From contig NZ_RWIT01000005.1 of NCBI RefSeq assembly GCF_003944715.1, positions 248,001-312,000 of the forward strand: a stretch of 64,000 nt of DNA. Direction: 5' to 3'. Shown here piece after piece: positions 8,710-17,449 of this stretch (within the stretch, counting starts at the first letter, position 1; every line of letters starts with the position of its first letter). The translations under genes were made by a program, and so were the position numbers. Source of the DNA: Hymenobacter rigui. Its GTDB lineage: Bacteria > Bacteroidota > Bacteroidia > Cytophagales > Hymenobacteraceae. The notes under the pieces are model-generated. The model worked only from the letters and a program-made list of their open reading frames with translations. It ran no database searches and was not told the DNA's origin.

Positions 8710-10998
8710 TTACAGCATAGCAGCGTCCTTCTTACGCTTGATTTTGGTTTTACCGCCTTTGTCGGTTTTTACCTTCATCTTTTCCACGTCGCTCATATCG
8801 GCGCCGGTGGCGGTGGCGGGGCCCACGCCGGGGTTGGGGCCGTTGTTCACCAGCGTCATTTCATCCACGATGTGCTTGGCACCACCCAGCTTCTCGATGC
8901 ACCAGAGCACGTAGCGGATGTCGGCGTTGATGCAGCGTTTCAGATCGGGGTCGTAGGCCAGGTCGCCGGTCATGGCTTCCCAGTTGCCGTCGAAGGCCAA
9001 GCCAATCAGCTCGCCGCGGCCGTTGATAACGGGGGACCCGGAGTTGCCGCCGGTGATGTCGTTGTCGGTGATGAAGGCCACGGGCAGGTTGCCCTGCTTA
9101 TCGGCGAAGCGGCCGTAATCCTTCATTTTCAGCAGTTCCAGCTCTTTCTGGGGCACCACAAACTCGGGGTTGGTGGCGTCTTCCTTCTCCAGAATGCCCT
9201 GGGCGGTGGTTTTGTAGTCATACTCCACGGCGTCGCGGCCTTTGTAGGGGCGCACGGTGCCGTAGCTCAGGCGGATGGTGGAGTTAGCATCGGGCGAGTA
9301 CACCTTCTGGCTGTTTTTCTCGCGTAGGGCGGCCACGTATAAACGGTTGGCGCGGCCCAGGCCGGCCTGCAGGCCCTGCAGCTTGGGCAGAATGTTCTGC
9401 ACGTAGTTCGAGTATACCGACTGATAGGTTTTGTAGCCGGGGTCGGCTTCCAGCTTGGCCAGCGTGGGCGCGGCCAGGAAAGCGTTTACCTTGGCTTCCG
9501 AAGTCAGGAAGGAGTTGCTGAACACGTAGTCAGCGTACTTCTGCATCGAGCCGCCGTACTGCTTCTGCACCGTCTGGAATACGTCGGGCTGCTGGTCCTT
9601 GGGCACATCCTGCATGTACAGGTTCATCAGGGCCGCAAACACCTTCTTATCGGTGGGGGCGCTGTAGTCTTTGAAGTAGTCGGCTACGGGCTCCTTCAGG
9701 TCGGCCACGGCCTTGTCGATTCCGGCTTTGTCGCCGGCTTTCAGGGCGGTGGCCAGGGGCATCATACGGGCGGCCAGCGTCACAATTTCGGTGCCGAAAG
9801 CGGCTTCGTTCACGTACTGGCTGCTGAGGTTGTACTGGCGGATGCCGGCGTAGCTCTGGTTGATGGTATTAAGGGCCTCGCCGTACTGCTGGGCACGGGT
9901 GGGGTCCTGGGCAATCCACTGCATCAGCGCGTTTTCCTCGGCCTTTTTGGCATCCACGGTTTTCAGGCGCTTCATGCCTTCGTTCTGGCCGATGAAGTAC
10001 TTCCAGTAGTTGGCAATACCGGCGTACTTAGAGGCGTACTTCAGGCGCAGAGCCGCGTCCTGGTCCATATCTTCCTTCCACAGCTTCAGGCGGGTATCGC
10101 GCAGCTTGATGCGGGCGGGGTTGCTCTGGTCGAGGGTGAGCTGCAGACCGGCGGCGGGCAGAAAGCGCTGGGTACGGCCGGGAAAGCCGAACACCATAGC
10201 AAAGTCGCCTTCACTCACGCCCTGCATAGCCACGGGCAGGTGCTTTTTGGGCACGTAGGGCACGTTGCCTTCCTGGGGGCCGGCGGTGGGCTGGTTATTC
10301 TTGTCGGCATATACCCGGAACATGGAGAAGTCGCCGGTGTGGCGGGGCCACATCCAGTTGTCGGTGTCGCCCCCAAACTTGCCCACGGCTTCCGGCGGGG
10401 CACCTACCAGGCGCACGTCGCCGAAGCGCTGGTAGATGAACAGGTAGTACTCGTTGCCGCCGAACATGTCACGCACGTAGGCCAAGTACTTGCCGTTTTC
10501 CTTGGCGTTATCGGCCATTTCGCGCTGGCGCTTCTGAATGGTGGCCATGCGCTCCTGCTCGGAGGTGGCGGGCGTGATGCCCTCCAGCACTTTGCCGGTT
10601 ACGTCTTCCATGCGCACCAGAATATCCACAAACAGGCCGGGATTCTTCTTCTCCTCGGCTTTGCTGGCGGCGTAGAAACCGTTCTGCAGGATGTTGTTTT
10701 CGGGGGTGCTGTGGCTCTGAATAGCGTCGTAGCCGCAGTGGTGGTTGGTGAGCAGCAAACCCTGGCTGCTCACGAACTCGCCGGTGCAGAAGCCGCCCAG
10801 CTGCACTACAGCATCCTTCAGGGAGGCATTGTTCACATCGTAGATTTCCTCGGCCGTGAGCTTGAGGCCTTTCTTCTGCATGTCGGCCTGGTTGAGGCGT
10901 TTCACGAAGAGCGGCAGCCACATGCCTTCATCGGCGTGGGCGGCCAGGGGCAGCAGCAGCGTCAGCAGCAGGGCCTTAGCCCAGTGTTGTTTTTGCAT
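8710..10998 (-). CDS. S46 family dipeptidyl-peptidase (DPP7-like)
   Basis: This periplasmic serine peptidase removes dipeptides from peptide N-termini. The product is 762 residues, a normal S46 length. The ATG at 10998 gives a signal peptide ending AAHA directly before the conserved mature start DEGMW; the longer frame upstream has no signal. The catalytic His is in LLLTNHHCGY (about residue 87) and the catalytic Ser in GGNSGSPVI (about residue 652). The specificity position in GLAFDGNWEAMTGD is Gly, as in DPP7 (hydrophobic P1), rather than the Arg of acidic-specific DPP11. The C-terminus ends in a Lys-rich tail (KTKIKRKKD). It is divergent from yidD and followed by its own terminator. Confidence 0.93.
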   Translation of the reverse strand: MQKQHWAKALLLTLLLPLAAHADEGMWLPLFVKRLNQADMQKKGLKLTAEEIYDVNNASLKDAVVQLGGFCTGEFVSSQGLLLTNHHCGYDAIQSHSTPENNILQNGFYAASKAEEKKNPGLFVDILVRMEDVTGKVLEGITPATSEQERMATIQKRQREMADNAKENGKYLAYVRDMFGGNEYYLFIYQRFGDVRLVGAPPEAVGKFGGDTDNWMWPRHTGDFSMFRVYADKNNQPTAGPQEGNVPYVPKKHLPVAMQGVSEGDFAMVFGFPGRTQRFLPAAGLQLTLDQSNPARIKLRDTRLKLWKEDMDQDAALRLKYASKYAGIANYWKYFIGQNEGMKRLKTVDAKKAEENALMQWIAQDPTRAQQYGEALNTINQSYAGIRQYNLSSQYVNEAAFGTEIVTLAARMMPLATALKAGDKAGIDKAVADLKEPVADYFKDYSAPTDKKVFAALMNLYMQDVPKDQQPDVFQTVQKQYGGSMQKYADYVFSNSFLTSEAKVNAFLAAPTLAKLEADPGYKTYQSVYSNYVQNILPKLQGLQAGLGRANRLYVAALREKNSQKVYSPDANSTIRLSYGTVRPYKGRDAVEYDYKTTAQGILEKEDATNPEFVVPQKELELLKMKDYGRFADKQGNLPVAFITDNDITGGNSGSPVINGRGELIGLAFDGNWEAMTGDLAYDPDLKRCINADIRYVLWCIEKLGGAKHIVDEMTLVNNGPNPGVGPATATGADMSDVEKMKVKTDKGGKTKIKRKKDAAML

Positions 10999-11028
10999 AG
11001 TGTTGGGGGTGGATGAGTGGTTTTGCGG

Positions 11029-11036
11029 CGAAGGTA
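11029..11036 (-). promoter_or_regulatory. Possible -7 element for the S46 gene
   Basis: TACCTTCG on the minus strand matches TAnnTTTG at seven of eight positions and lies 30 bases upstream of the ATG. No clear -33 TTTG was found at the expected spacing. Confidence 0.35.
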
Positions 11037-11142
11037 CGCAACTGCCCGATTCGCCGGGCTCAGCCGTACCGGCAGTTGCGGCTCCACTGGAAACTCCCTC
11101 CGCAGCCCGGCTGTTCCCCACTTTCCCGACCTTTGCCTTCAC

Positions 11143-11364
11143 ATGACGTACCTGTTCCGCCAGCTGGTGCTGGGCCTGCTCTGGGTGTACCGCCACCTGA
11201 TTTCGCCGCTCAAGCCACCCAGCTGCCGCTATACCCCTACCTGCTCGGCCTACGCCGTGGAGGCCGTAACCAAATACGGCCCCTGGCGCGGCGGCCGCCT
11301 GGCTTTGCGCCGCATCGGCCGCTGCCACCCCTGGGGCGGCCACGGCTACGACCCAGTGCCGTGA
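11143..11364 (+). CDS. yidD: Membrane protein insertion efficiency factor YidD
   Basis: This 73-residue protein has the family signature. An amphipathic N-terminal helix ([19 protein letters not shown]) is followed by [14 protein letters not shown], with the conserved Cys pair, and an [17 protein letters not shown] ending. YidD associates with the inner membrane and helps YidC-dependent insertion. In many bacteria it sits beside rpmH, rnpA and yidC; here it stands alone, divergent from the S46 gene. The motif ACCTTTGCC just before the ATG suggests a very short leader. The stop codon runs straight into a repeat-built spacer. Confidence 0.93.
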   Translation: MTYLFRQLVLGLLWVYRHLISPLKPPSCRYTPTCSAYAVEAVTKYGPWRGGRLALRRIGRCHPWGGHGYDPVP

Positions 11365-11546
11365 GGTGGGTGGGTAGTTGGGTAATTAGATGGTTGGTAC
11401 TGTCATCCTGAGCAGCGCGAAGGACCTTATTAGGCCAGAACGAGTCGGTATAACGATTGTCGTTTCGGCGTAATAAGGTCCTTCGCGCTGCTCAGGATGA
11501 CGTTTTTTTACCCCCCCAACTACCTAACCAGTCAACCACTTACCAG
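11365..11546. repeat. Octamer-repeat palindrome spacer enclosing a REP-like element
   Basis: The yidD-symporter spacer consists of two repeat layers. The outer left arm (11365-11396) reads as four 8-bp units: GGTGGGTG, GGTAGTTG, GGTAATTA, GATGGTTG. The outer right arm (11515-11546) has four partly complementary units: CCCAACTA, CCTAACCA, GTCAACCA, CTTACCAG. The left arm begins directly after the yidD stop and the right arm runs over the symporter stop codon. The inner layer is the perfect palindrome listed separately. Confidence 0.75.
11402..11508. repeat. REP-like palindrome A (GTCATCCTGAGC type), also a terminator on +
   Basis: Perfect 31-bp inverted arms (11402-11432 and 11471-11501) begin GTCATCCTGAGCAGCGCGAA and flank a 38-nt loop. 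The right arm is followed by seven Ts, so it can terminate yidD transcription. Related copies occur at 42514 and 48361. Confidence 0.88.
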
Positions 11547-13246
11547 AATTTGATATAGAGGGCCGAAATCAGCAGCACAATCAGCACAATGAGGGCCTGT
11601 TGCTTGGGGGTGGTGCGGAACAGACCGGTGGGCAGGGAAATGGCGTTGGGGTTGATGGCCGGCCCGGCCAGGCTCACGGCTACCATCAGCACCAGCGTCA
11701 GGAAAAACGACCAGCCCATGCTCACCAGAAACGGCACTTCGTACACACCATTGGCGTTCGGAAAAGCCGAGTACAGCAGCGTTTCGGGCCCGAACAGGCG
11801 GGGCGCAAAATCGTTGAACAGCAGCGAGAAACCAAAGCCTGCCAGCACCCCGAGCACGGCGGCCGTGGCCGTGGTGCGCTTCCAGAACATACCCAGCAGG
11901 AACACGGCCACAATACCGGGCGAAATGTAGCCCGTGTACTTCTGCACGTAAGTAAAGCCGCCGGCCCCGCTGATGCCCAGCAAATCTTTCCAGGTGAAGG
12001 CAATGGCCAGCATCATGGCCAGCACAATGGTCAGACGGCCCACACGCACCAGTTTCCGCTCATCGGCTTCCTTATCCAGGTAACGCTTGTAGATGTCGAG
12101 GGTAAAGATGGTGGAGATGGAGTTGGCCTTACCGGCCAGCGAGGCTACAATGGCTGCCGTGAGGGCCGCCAGGCTCAGCCCCTTCAGGCCGTTGGGCAGA
12201 AAGGTGAGAATGGCCGAATAGGCGTTGTCGGGGTTGAGCGAGCCGCCGGCACTCATTTCCTGCTGCAGCGCGCCCTGCTGATGCAGTACGTAGGCCGCAA
12301 TACCGGGCAGCACCACTACCAAAGGCATAATCAGCTTCAGCAAGGCCGCAAACAGGATACCGGTGCGGGCCGTGTTCAAATCGGCTCCCAGGGCACGCTG
12401 GGTAATGTACTGGTTGCAGCCCCAGTAGTTGAGGTTGGCCACCCACTGCCCACCGGCGTACATGGCCAGTCCCGGCAAAGCCAGGTACTTGCTCACGTAG
12501 GCCTGGCTGGAATCGGGGGCGGGTTTGGCGAAGATCATGTGAAAATGGTCGTCGGCGGAGTGCAGCAGCTGCTGAAAACCGGCCACCGCGCTGTTGCCGA
12601 GGCCAAACTTCTGGCTGACCAGCACCAAGGCCAGGTAGCTGGTCGCCAGCCCGCCCAGCAGCAGCACCGTTACCTGCACCACATCGGTGTAGCCTACTAC
12701 CTTCATCCCGCCCAGCGTGATAAACAGCGCAAACACGGCCAGCCCAATCAGAATCAGGTGAAAGGAACTGCCGTCGGGGCTGCCTACTAGGTTGTTAATG
12801 GCCAGGGCTCCGAGGTAGAGAATCACCGTCAGATTCACCAGCACGTACAGAAACAGCCAGAAAATACTCATAATCAGGCTGAGCGTGGCATTGTAGCGCT
12901 GCTCCAGAAACTGGGGCATGGTGTAAATTTTCTGCCGCAGGTAAATGGGCATGAAAAACACGGCCACAAACACCAGCACCAACGCCGCTATCCACTCGTA
13001 AGCGGCCACGGCCAGCCCCTGCGTGAAACCCGCCCCCGAGGCTCCGATGAACTGCTCGGCGGAGATGTTGGAGGCAATCATACTGGCCCCGATGGCCCAC
13101 CACGTCAGTGAGCCTTCCGCCAGAAAATAATCCTTGGTAGAAAGCTGGGTGGTTTGCTTCCGCCGGTAGATGTAATACCCGTAGCAGGACACGCCCACCA
13201 GGTAAAACAGGAAAACCGCCAGGTCAAGTGCGTTAAGAGAATTCAT
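11540..13246 (-). CDS. Sodium/solute symporter (SSS family), probable sugar transporter
   Basis: This 568-residue inner-membrane protein of the SSS/SglT type carries about 13-14 hydrophobic helices. It opens with LDLAVFLFYLVGVSCYGYYI and the conserved KDYFLAEGSLTWWAIGASM, then GASGAGFTQGLAV and YWGCNQYITQRALG. It lies at the 3' end of the minus-strand PUL operon, 68 bases after galM. It is therefore inferred to carry the monosaccharide released by the enzymes (galactose and/or arabinose) across the inner membrane with sodium. The exact substrate cannot be read from the sequence. Its stop codon lies within the repeat spacer shared with yidD. Confidence 0.88.
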   Translation of the reverse strand: MNSLNALDLAVFLFYLVGVSCYGYYIYRRKQTTQLSTKDYFLAEGSLTWWAIGASMIASNISAEQFIGASGAGFTQGLAVAAYEWIAALVLVFVAVFFMPIYLRQKIYTMPQFLEQRYNATLSLIMSIFWLFLYVLVNLTVILYLGALAINNLVGSPDGSSFHLILIGLAVFALFITLGGMKVVGYTDVVQVTVLLLGGLATSYLALVLVSQKFGLGNSAVAGFQQLLHSADDHFHMIFAKPAPDSSQAYVSKYLALPGLAMYAGGQWVANLNYWGCNQYITQRALGADLNTARTGILFAALLKLIMPLVVVLPGIAAYVLHQQGALQQEMSAGGSLNPDNAYSAILTFLPNGLKGLSLAALTAAIVASLAGKANSISTIFTLDIYKRYLDKEADERKLVRVGRLTIVLAMMLAIAFTWKDLLGISGAGGFTYVQKYTGYISPGIVAVFLLGMFWKRTTATAAVLGVLAGFGFSLLFNDFAPRLFGPETLLYSAFPNANGVYEVPFLVSMGWSFFLTLVLMVAVSLAGPAINPNAISLPTGLFRTTPKQQALIVLIVLLISALYIKFW

Positions 13247-13314
13247 GCAAGGAAGGTTAAGTACCTGACAGGCAATGTACGGCTGATTAATTAGCCAGCA
13301 ACCGCCCGCACGGC

Positions 13315-14490
13315 TTACCGGCGCACGCCGAAGGTGTAGATGGTGGTGGAGTGCAGCGTCTGGCCGGGCTGCAGGATGGTGCTGGGGAAAGCGTACTGGT
13401 TGGGCGAGTCGGGGAAGTGCTGGGTTTCCAGGCAGAAACCCGCGTGCTTGCCGTACACTTTGCCGCCCTTCCCTTTCAGGCTGCCATCCAGAAAGTTGCC
13501 GGTGTAGAACTGGATGCCCGGCTCAGTGGTGCGCACCTGCAGGGTGCGGCCCGTGGTGGGCTCATACACCGCGGCGGCCTCATGCAGCCCGCTGGGTTGG
13601 TTGAGTACCCAGTTGTGGTCGTAGCCGCCGGGTACCTGAGCTATCCGCTCGCCAATGGCGTGGGGCGTGGTAAAGTCGAAAGGCGTGCCCTGCACCGGGC
13701 GCAGCTCGCCGGTCGGAATCAGGCCGGCATCCACTACGGTGTAACGGTCGGCGGGCAGGGTTACCTGGTGGCCCAGCACATCGGGGCCGGCTCCCAGGTT
13801 GAAGTAGCTGTGGTTGGTCAGGTTCACGGGCGTGGCCTTGTCGGTGGTGGCCGCGTAGTCAATCTGCAGGGCGTCGTCCGGGGTCAGGGTGTACACCACT
13901 GTTACCTGCAGGGTGCCGGGGTAGCCTTCTTCACCGTCTTTGCTTTGGTAGCGGAGCGTGAGCGTCTGGCCCTGGGCCGAGGTGCCGGGTTCGGCCTGCC
14001 ACACCACCTTGTCAAAGCCCTTCAGGCCACCGTGCAGGTGGTTGGGGCCGTTGTTGGTGGCCAGCTTATATTCCTGACCATTGAGCGTGAAGCGGCCCTT
14101 GGCAATGCGGTTGCCGTAGCGCCCGATCAGCGCCCCGAAGTACGGCCCGGACTTTCGATACTCGGGGCTCTGGTAGCCGGCCAGGCTGTCGAAGCCCAGC
14201 ACCACGTCGCCGAGCTGGCCGGCCTTGTCGGGCACGAGCAGGCTGGTGACGGTGCCGCCGTAGGTGCTGATGGTGGCCTGCAGGCCGTGGGCGTTGCGCA
14301 GCGTGTAGAGCTGCGCCGACGTACCGTCGGGCAGGCGGCCGAACGGGCTGGCGGTGGGTTTCATAGCCACAGAATCAGAGGTAGCGGAGGCAGCGGCAGC
14401 ATCGGGCTGCCCCGCTGGTGTAGAGGGCGAGGAGCATGCCGACAGGGCTAGCCCGGCCAACATCAGGCTCCGAAAAACAGGAAACGTCAT
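13315..14490 (-). CDS. galM: Aldose 1-epimerase (mutarotase), lipoprotein
   Basis: This 391-residue enzyme interconverts alpha and beta anomers of galactose or related aldoses. The N-terminus is a lipoprotein signal with lipobox LSAC (MTFPVFRSLMLAGLALSAC), so it should be anchored in the envelope. The GalM fold follows: GRYGNRIAKGRF, the NHLHGG motif with a conserved His, VNLTNHSYFNLG with the second catalytic His, and GIQFYTGNFLDG near the C-terminus. Periplasmic mutarotase next to a symporter suggests the sugar is converted to the transported anomer. It sits between GH43 and the symporter with short gaps, consistent with one operon. Confidence 0.93.
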   Translation of the reverse strand: MTFPVFRSLMLAGLALSACSSPSTPAGQPDAAAASATSDSVAMKPTASPFGRLPDGTSAQLYTLRNAHGLQATISTYGGTVTSLLVPDKAGQLGDVVLGFDSLAGYQSPEYRKSGPYFGALIGRYGNRIAKGRFTLNGQEYKLATNNGPNHLHGGLKGFDKVVWQAEPGTSAQGQTLTLRYQSKDGEEGYPGTLQVTVVYTLTPDDALQIDYAATTDKATPVNLTNHSYFNLGAGPDVLGHQVTLPADRYTVVDAGLIPTGELRPVQGTPFDFTTPHAIGERIAQVPGGYDHNWVLNQPSGLHEAAAVYEPTTGRTLQVRTTEPGIQFYTGNFLDGSLKGKGGKVYGKHAGFCLETQHFPDSPNQYAFPSTILQPGQTLHSTTIYTFGVRR

Positions 14491-14546
14491 GAAGTACAGC
14501 AGGTGAAAAGGACGAGAAGGAAGCCAGGAAATTTAACCCCAACTTG

Positions 14547-16175
14547 TTAAAGCGCATCAGTCAGCGTAAACCGCTCAAATACCGCCGTAGCGGAAGCAGG
14601 CCCGTGGGCCAGCACCCCTACCCGCACGCCCCGGTCCCAGGGAGGCAGGAAACTGCCATCCACTGCGGCTCCATCAGCGGGCAACGGCTGCCAGGTGGTA
14701 CCACTATCGGGGCTCCAGGCAAACGTAAACCGGTTGCCTTGGTGGGTCTGCACGCGCAACTGAACAGTTTTAACGGCAGGTAGCGGGGCTTCGGCCAGGG
14801 TGGTCGTTTGCCCTTTTTGGGTTTGTATTAATGCTATCTTATTTCCGCGGGCTACCAGGGCCAACACGTTGTCGGGGTCGCCGTGGGCAGCTAGGCCGGC
14901 ACGGCAACCCGCCGGCAGGTCTGCCGGGTTGAGCAGCGTGGTAGTGGCCGTGTAATCGGGCGCGGTGGTGCTGTGGCCCAGCGCGGCCCCTGCATGGTCG
15001 GGCCGGGCTTGCAGGTGGAGCTGTCCGCTGCGCAGCGTTGCTATGGGGCGCTGCTCCACGGGCCATTGCCATACCGGCTGCAGTTTCTGCCCGCTGAACT
15101 CATCCGTAAACGACTGCGCCTGGGCCGCAGCTGGTGCAATGGGCGTGCTGCCTCCCCGAAACTCGGGCCAGCCGTCAGCCGTCCAGGTAAACTCGCTCAA
15201 CACCCCTTGCCGCCCCACGTACTGCTGACCGCGGGCCGCATAGGCGTGGTGCAGCAGGTACGAGTGGCCCTTATACTCCACCACCGTGCCGTGGCCCGGG
15301 CATTTCCAGGCGTCGTTGGAAGTGAGCACGGGGTTGCGGGCGTATTTCTCCCAAGGTCCCAGCAGGCTTTTGGCCCGGGCCACGCCGGTAGCATAGGTGC
15401 AGCCTGCGCCACAGCAACCAGCCCCGGCGTAAAAGGCATAGAAGTAGCCATCATGCCGCACCATGGCCACCCCTTCTACCAGATTGCCTTCCCAGGTAGC
15501 GGAATTGTTACGGAATAATTCCCGCTTCTCCCCCACCAGCGCCGTGCGGGTTTCGTTGATGGGCTGCGCCCAGATGGGCGTGGGCTGGTTGATGCTATTG
15601 CCGTCTTCTTTCCAGATGAGGTAAAGCCGACCCTGCTCGTCCCGCATCGGAAAGCCATCAATGGAGCCGTCGGGCTGGCCTACCAAGGGGCCGTGGTCGG
15701 TGTAGGGTCCCTCGGGGCGGTCGGCGCTGGCTACGCCCACGGCCAGATTGCCGCCCCGCTTGTGGGCCGTGTAGTACACGTAGGTTTTATTGCCCTCCTG
15801 ACTGATTTCAGGAGCCCAGAAGTAGTAATCGGCCCAGGCCGGCAGCTTGTCGGGAAACACATGCCCTACCAGTTCCCACCGGCCCAGGTTGGAGGAACGC
15901 AGCAACGGAAAAACCGGCCCCCAGTTGGAGCTGGTAGCCGTGGCCCAGTACGTATTGCCCACCTGTACCACGGAGGGGTCGGGAAAGTCGCCGGGCAGAA
16001 TGGGGTTGGCTCCGATTGCCGGCGCCGTTGCAGCCTCAGCAGCCGCGGCTGGGTTATCGGCCCCTGCCTTTCCACTCAGATGGGTGGTAGCGGCTGGCTG
16101 GTGGCAGGCCGCCATCAGGCTCAGGCCAAGAAAACTGATAGCGCCAGCAAACCGGCGAAACGGAAGGAAATGCAC
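14547..16175 (-). CDS. GH43 glycoside hydrolase with C-terminal beta-sandwich, lipoprotein
   Basis: This 542-residue lipoprotein (lipobox LMAAC) has a five-bladed GH43 catalytic domain. The expected acidic residues are visible: the base Asp in GDFPDPSVV, the pKa-modulating Asp in GSIDGFPM and the acid Glu in WEGNLVEGVAM. A C-terminal concanavalin-like beta-sandwich of about 190 residues (from about 350) marks the longer GH43 subtype that acts on xylosides or arabinosides. The likely activity is exo-beta-xylosidase or alpha-L-arabinofuranosidase, but the linkage cannot be fixed from sequence. The start is a GTG; no in-frame ATG lies before the signal peptide. It lies between the smaller GH43 and galM in the susC operon. 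Confidence 0.9.
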   Translation of the reverse strand: MHFLPFRRFAGAISFLGLSLMAACHQPAATTHLSGKAGADNPAAAAEAATAPAIGANPILPGDFPDPSVVQVGNTYWATATSSNWGPVFPLLRSSNLGRWELVGHVFPDKLPAWADYYFWAPEISQEGNKTYVYYTAHKRGGNLAVGVASADRPEGPYTDHGPLVGQPDGSIDGFPMRDEQGRLYLIWKEDGNSINQPTPIWAQPINETRTALVGEKRELFRNNSATWEGNLVEGVAMVRHDGYFYAFYAGAGCCGAGCTYATGVARAKSLLGPWEKYARNPVLTSNDAWKCPGHGTVVEYKGHSYLLHHAYAARGQQYVGRQGVLSEFTWTADGWPEFRGGSTPIAPAAAQAQSFTDEFSGQKLQPVWQWPVEQRPIATLRSGQLHLQARPDHAGAALGHSTTAPDYTATTTLLNPADLPAGCRAGLAAHGDPDNVLALVARGNKIALIQTQKGQTTTLAEAPLPAVKTVQLRVQTHQGNRFTFAWSPDSGTTWQPLPADGAAVDGSFLPPWDRGVRVGVLAHGPASATAVFERFTLTDAL

Positions 16176-16214
16176 GATACGCAGGAAGGAAATAAAGGGA
16201 AGTATGCGCCGGGC

Positions 16215-17285
16215 TTACTCGCCCGAAGGCTTGGTAAGCTTGGCACCCAGGGCGACGGGGGTACCAAAATCGGGGGTGCCGTCGGCTTTCCAGGTGAATT
16301 TCTGGATGCGGGGGCTGCGGTTATCCCCGCAGCCCTGCCCGGTTAGCGGGTTGGCGTGGTAGATAATCCAGTCTTCGGTACCATCCGGCGACTGAAAGAA
16401 GCCGTTATGACCGGGACCATACGCCTGCCCGGCCGGATTCTTGGCAAAAACGGGTTTGGTCGACTTTGTCCAGGAGCTGGGCTGCATGGGGTCGGCGGTG
16501 CTGCTGGCCGTGAGCATTCCCAGAGAGTAGTCATCGGTGCTGCAGTGGCTGGCCGAATACACCAGAAAGGTTTTGCCGCCGTGCTTGAGAATTTCCGGCC
16601 CCTCGTTCACGTCCGGCTCGCCAATAGTTTCCCAGTCGAACTCGGGGTGCGAGAGCTCCACGCGCGGGCCCACCAGCGTCCAGGGGTTGCTCATTTCCGA
16701 AATGTAAAGCCGCTGCGTACCGCTGCTTTCCACCTCGTGGCCCGACCAGATCAGGTACCGCTTGCCGTTCTGCTCCAGCACCGTCCCGTCAATGGCCCAC
16801 AGGTCGGCGGTAGGGTTGGCAATGCGGCCCCGGTAGGTCCAGGTGCCAGTGGTAGGATCGGCAGCATCATTTTCGAGCACGTGCACGCGGTGGCCGGCGC
16901 AGCAGAAGGGGTCGGCTGAGTAGTAGATGTACCATTTCCCGTCGAAGAAGTACAGCTCCGGGGCCCACAGGTCGCGCTGGTTGATGCCGGCCTGCTGGGG
17001 TGTCCACACCACCGTACTCACCGCCGAAGCCAGCTCCGTCATCTTGGCCGTTTTGCGGATGACGATATTGCCGCCGGTGGTGTTCATGTAGTAGTACACG
17101 TTGTCCTTGCGGTACACCCATGGGTCGGGGCCGGCGCTCAGCAGCGGGTTGGTAAAAGTGGTGGCAGTAGGCGTGGTTGGCGGCGGCGGCGTGGGTGGCG
17201 CGGGTGCGGGCGAGGAGCCACTGTTGCAGGCCAGCGTGAGCCAGAGCAGGCTCAGGGGCAGAAATCGGGCAGAATACCAGGTCAT
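16215..17285 (-). CDS. GH43 family hydrolase, lipoprotein (paralogue 1 of 3)
   Basis: The ATG at 17285 gives a 356-residue lipoprotein (lipobox LTLAC) with a Pro/Thr-rich linker; the frame upstream adds a non-signal extension. It is a single-domain GH43. The base Asp is in AGPDPWVY, the second Asp in WAIDGTVLEQ and the acid Glu in NEGPEILKHGG; a late GPGHNGFFQSPDGTEDW block provides the conserved His. It is closely related to the GH43 genes at 25057 and 27347, sharing the WAPELY block and a C-terminal FTWKADGTPDFGTP block. An alpha-L-arabinofuranosidase-type activity is most likely. A hairpin separates it from susD. Confidence 0.9.
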   Translation of the reverse strand: MTWYSARFLPLSLLWLTLACNSGSSPAPAPPTPPPPTTPTATTFTNPLLSAGPDPWVYRKDNVYYYMNTTGGNIVIRKTAKMTELASAVSTVVWTPQQAGINQRDLWAPELYFFDGKWYIYYSADPFCCAGHRVHVLENDAADPTTGTWTYRGRIANPTADLWAIDGTVLEQNGKRYLIWSGHEVESSGTQRLYISEMSNPWTLVGPRVELSHPEFDWETIGEPDVNEGPEILKHGGKTFLVYSASHCSTDDYSLGMLTASSTADPMQPSSWTKSTKPVFAKNPAGQAYGPGHNGFFQSPDGTEDWIIYHANPLTGQGCGDNRSPRIQKFTWKADGTPDFGTPVALGAKLTKPSGE

Positions 17286-17390
17286 GCGGCAGTAGAAAGC
17301 TAGAAAGGAAAAAGCAGGATACAGATAGCAGCAATAAAAGCCTTGCAAATGCTTGAAAATAAGAAGTCAGCGGCTACCCGCTCCCGGCAA

Positions 17391-17430
17391 AGCAGAGCCG
17401 CTCCGACCCCAAGGCCGGAACGGCTCTGCT
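17391..17430 (-). promoter_or_regulatory. Intercistronic hairpin between susD and GH43
   Basis: 10-bp arms AGCAGAGCCG / CGGCTCTGCT start about 20 bases after the susD stop, with a further TCCG/CGGA pairing inside. No T-run follows on the minus strand. It looks like a stabilising or attenuating hairpin that keeps SusCD transcript higher than the enzyme transcripts. Confidence 0.65.
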
Positions 17431-17449
17431 TCAGACACTCACCCGGCAA

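Noticed and set aside
13351..14451. 366-codon plus-strand frame opposite galM
   Set aside because: The real gene is galM on the minus strand with full catalytic motifs; the plus frame reads as low-complexity Gly/Ala/Val sequence.
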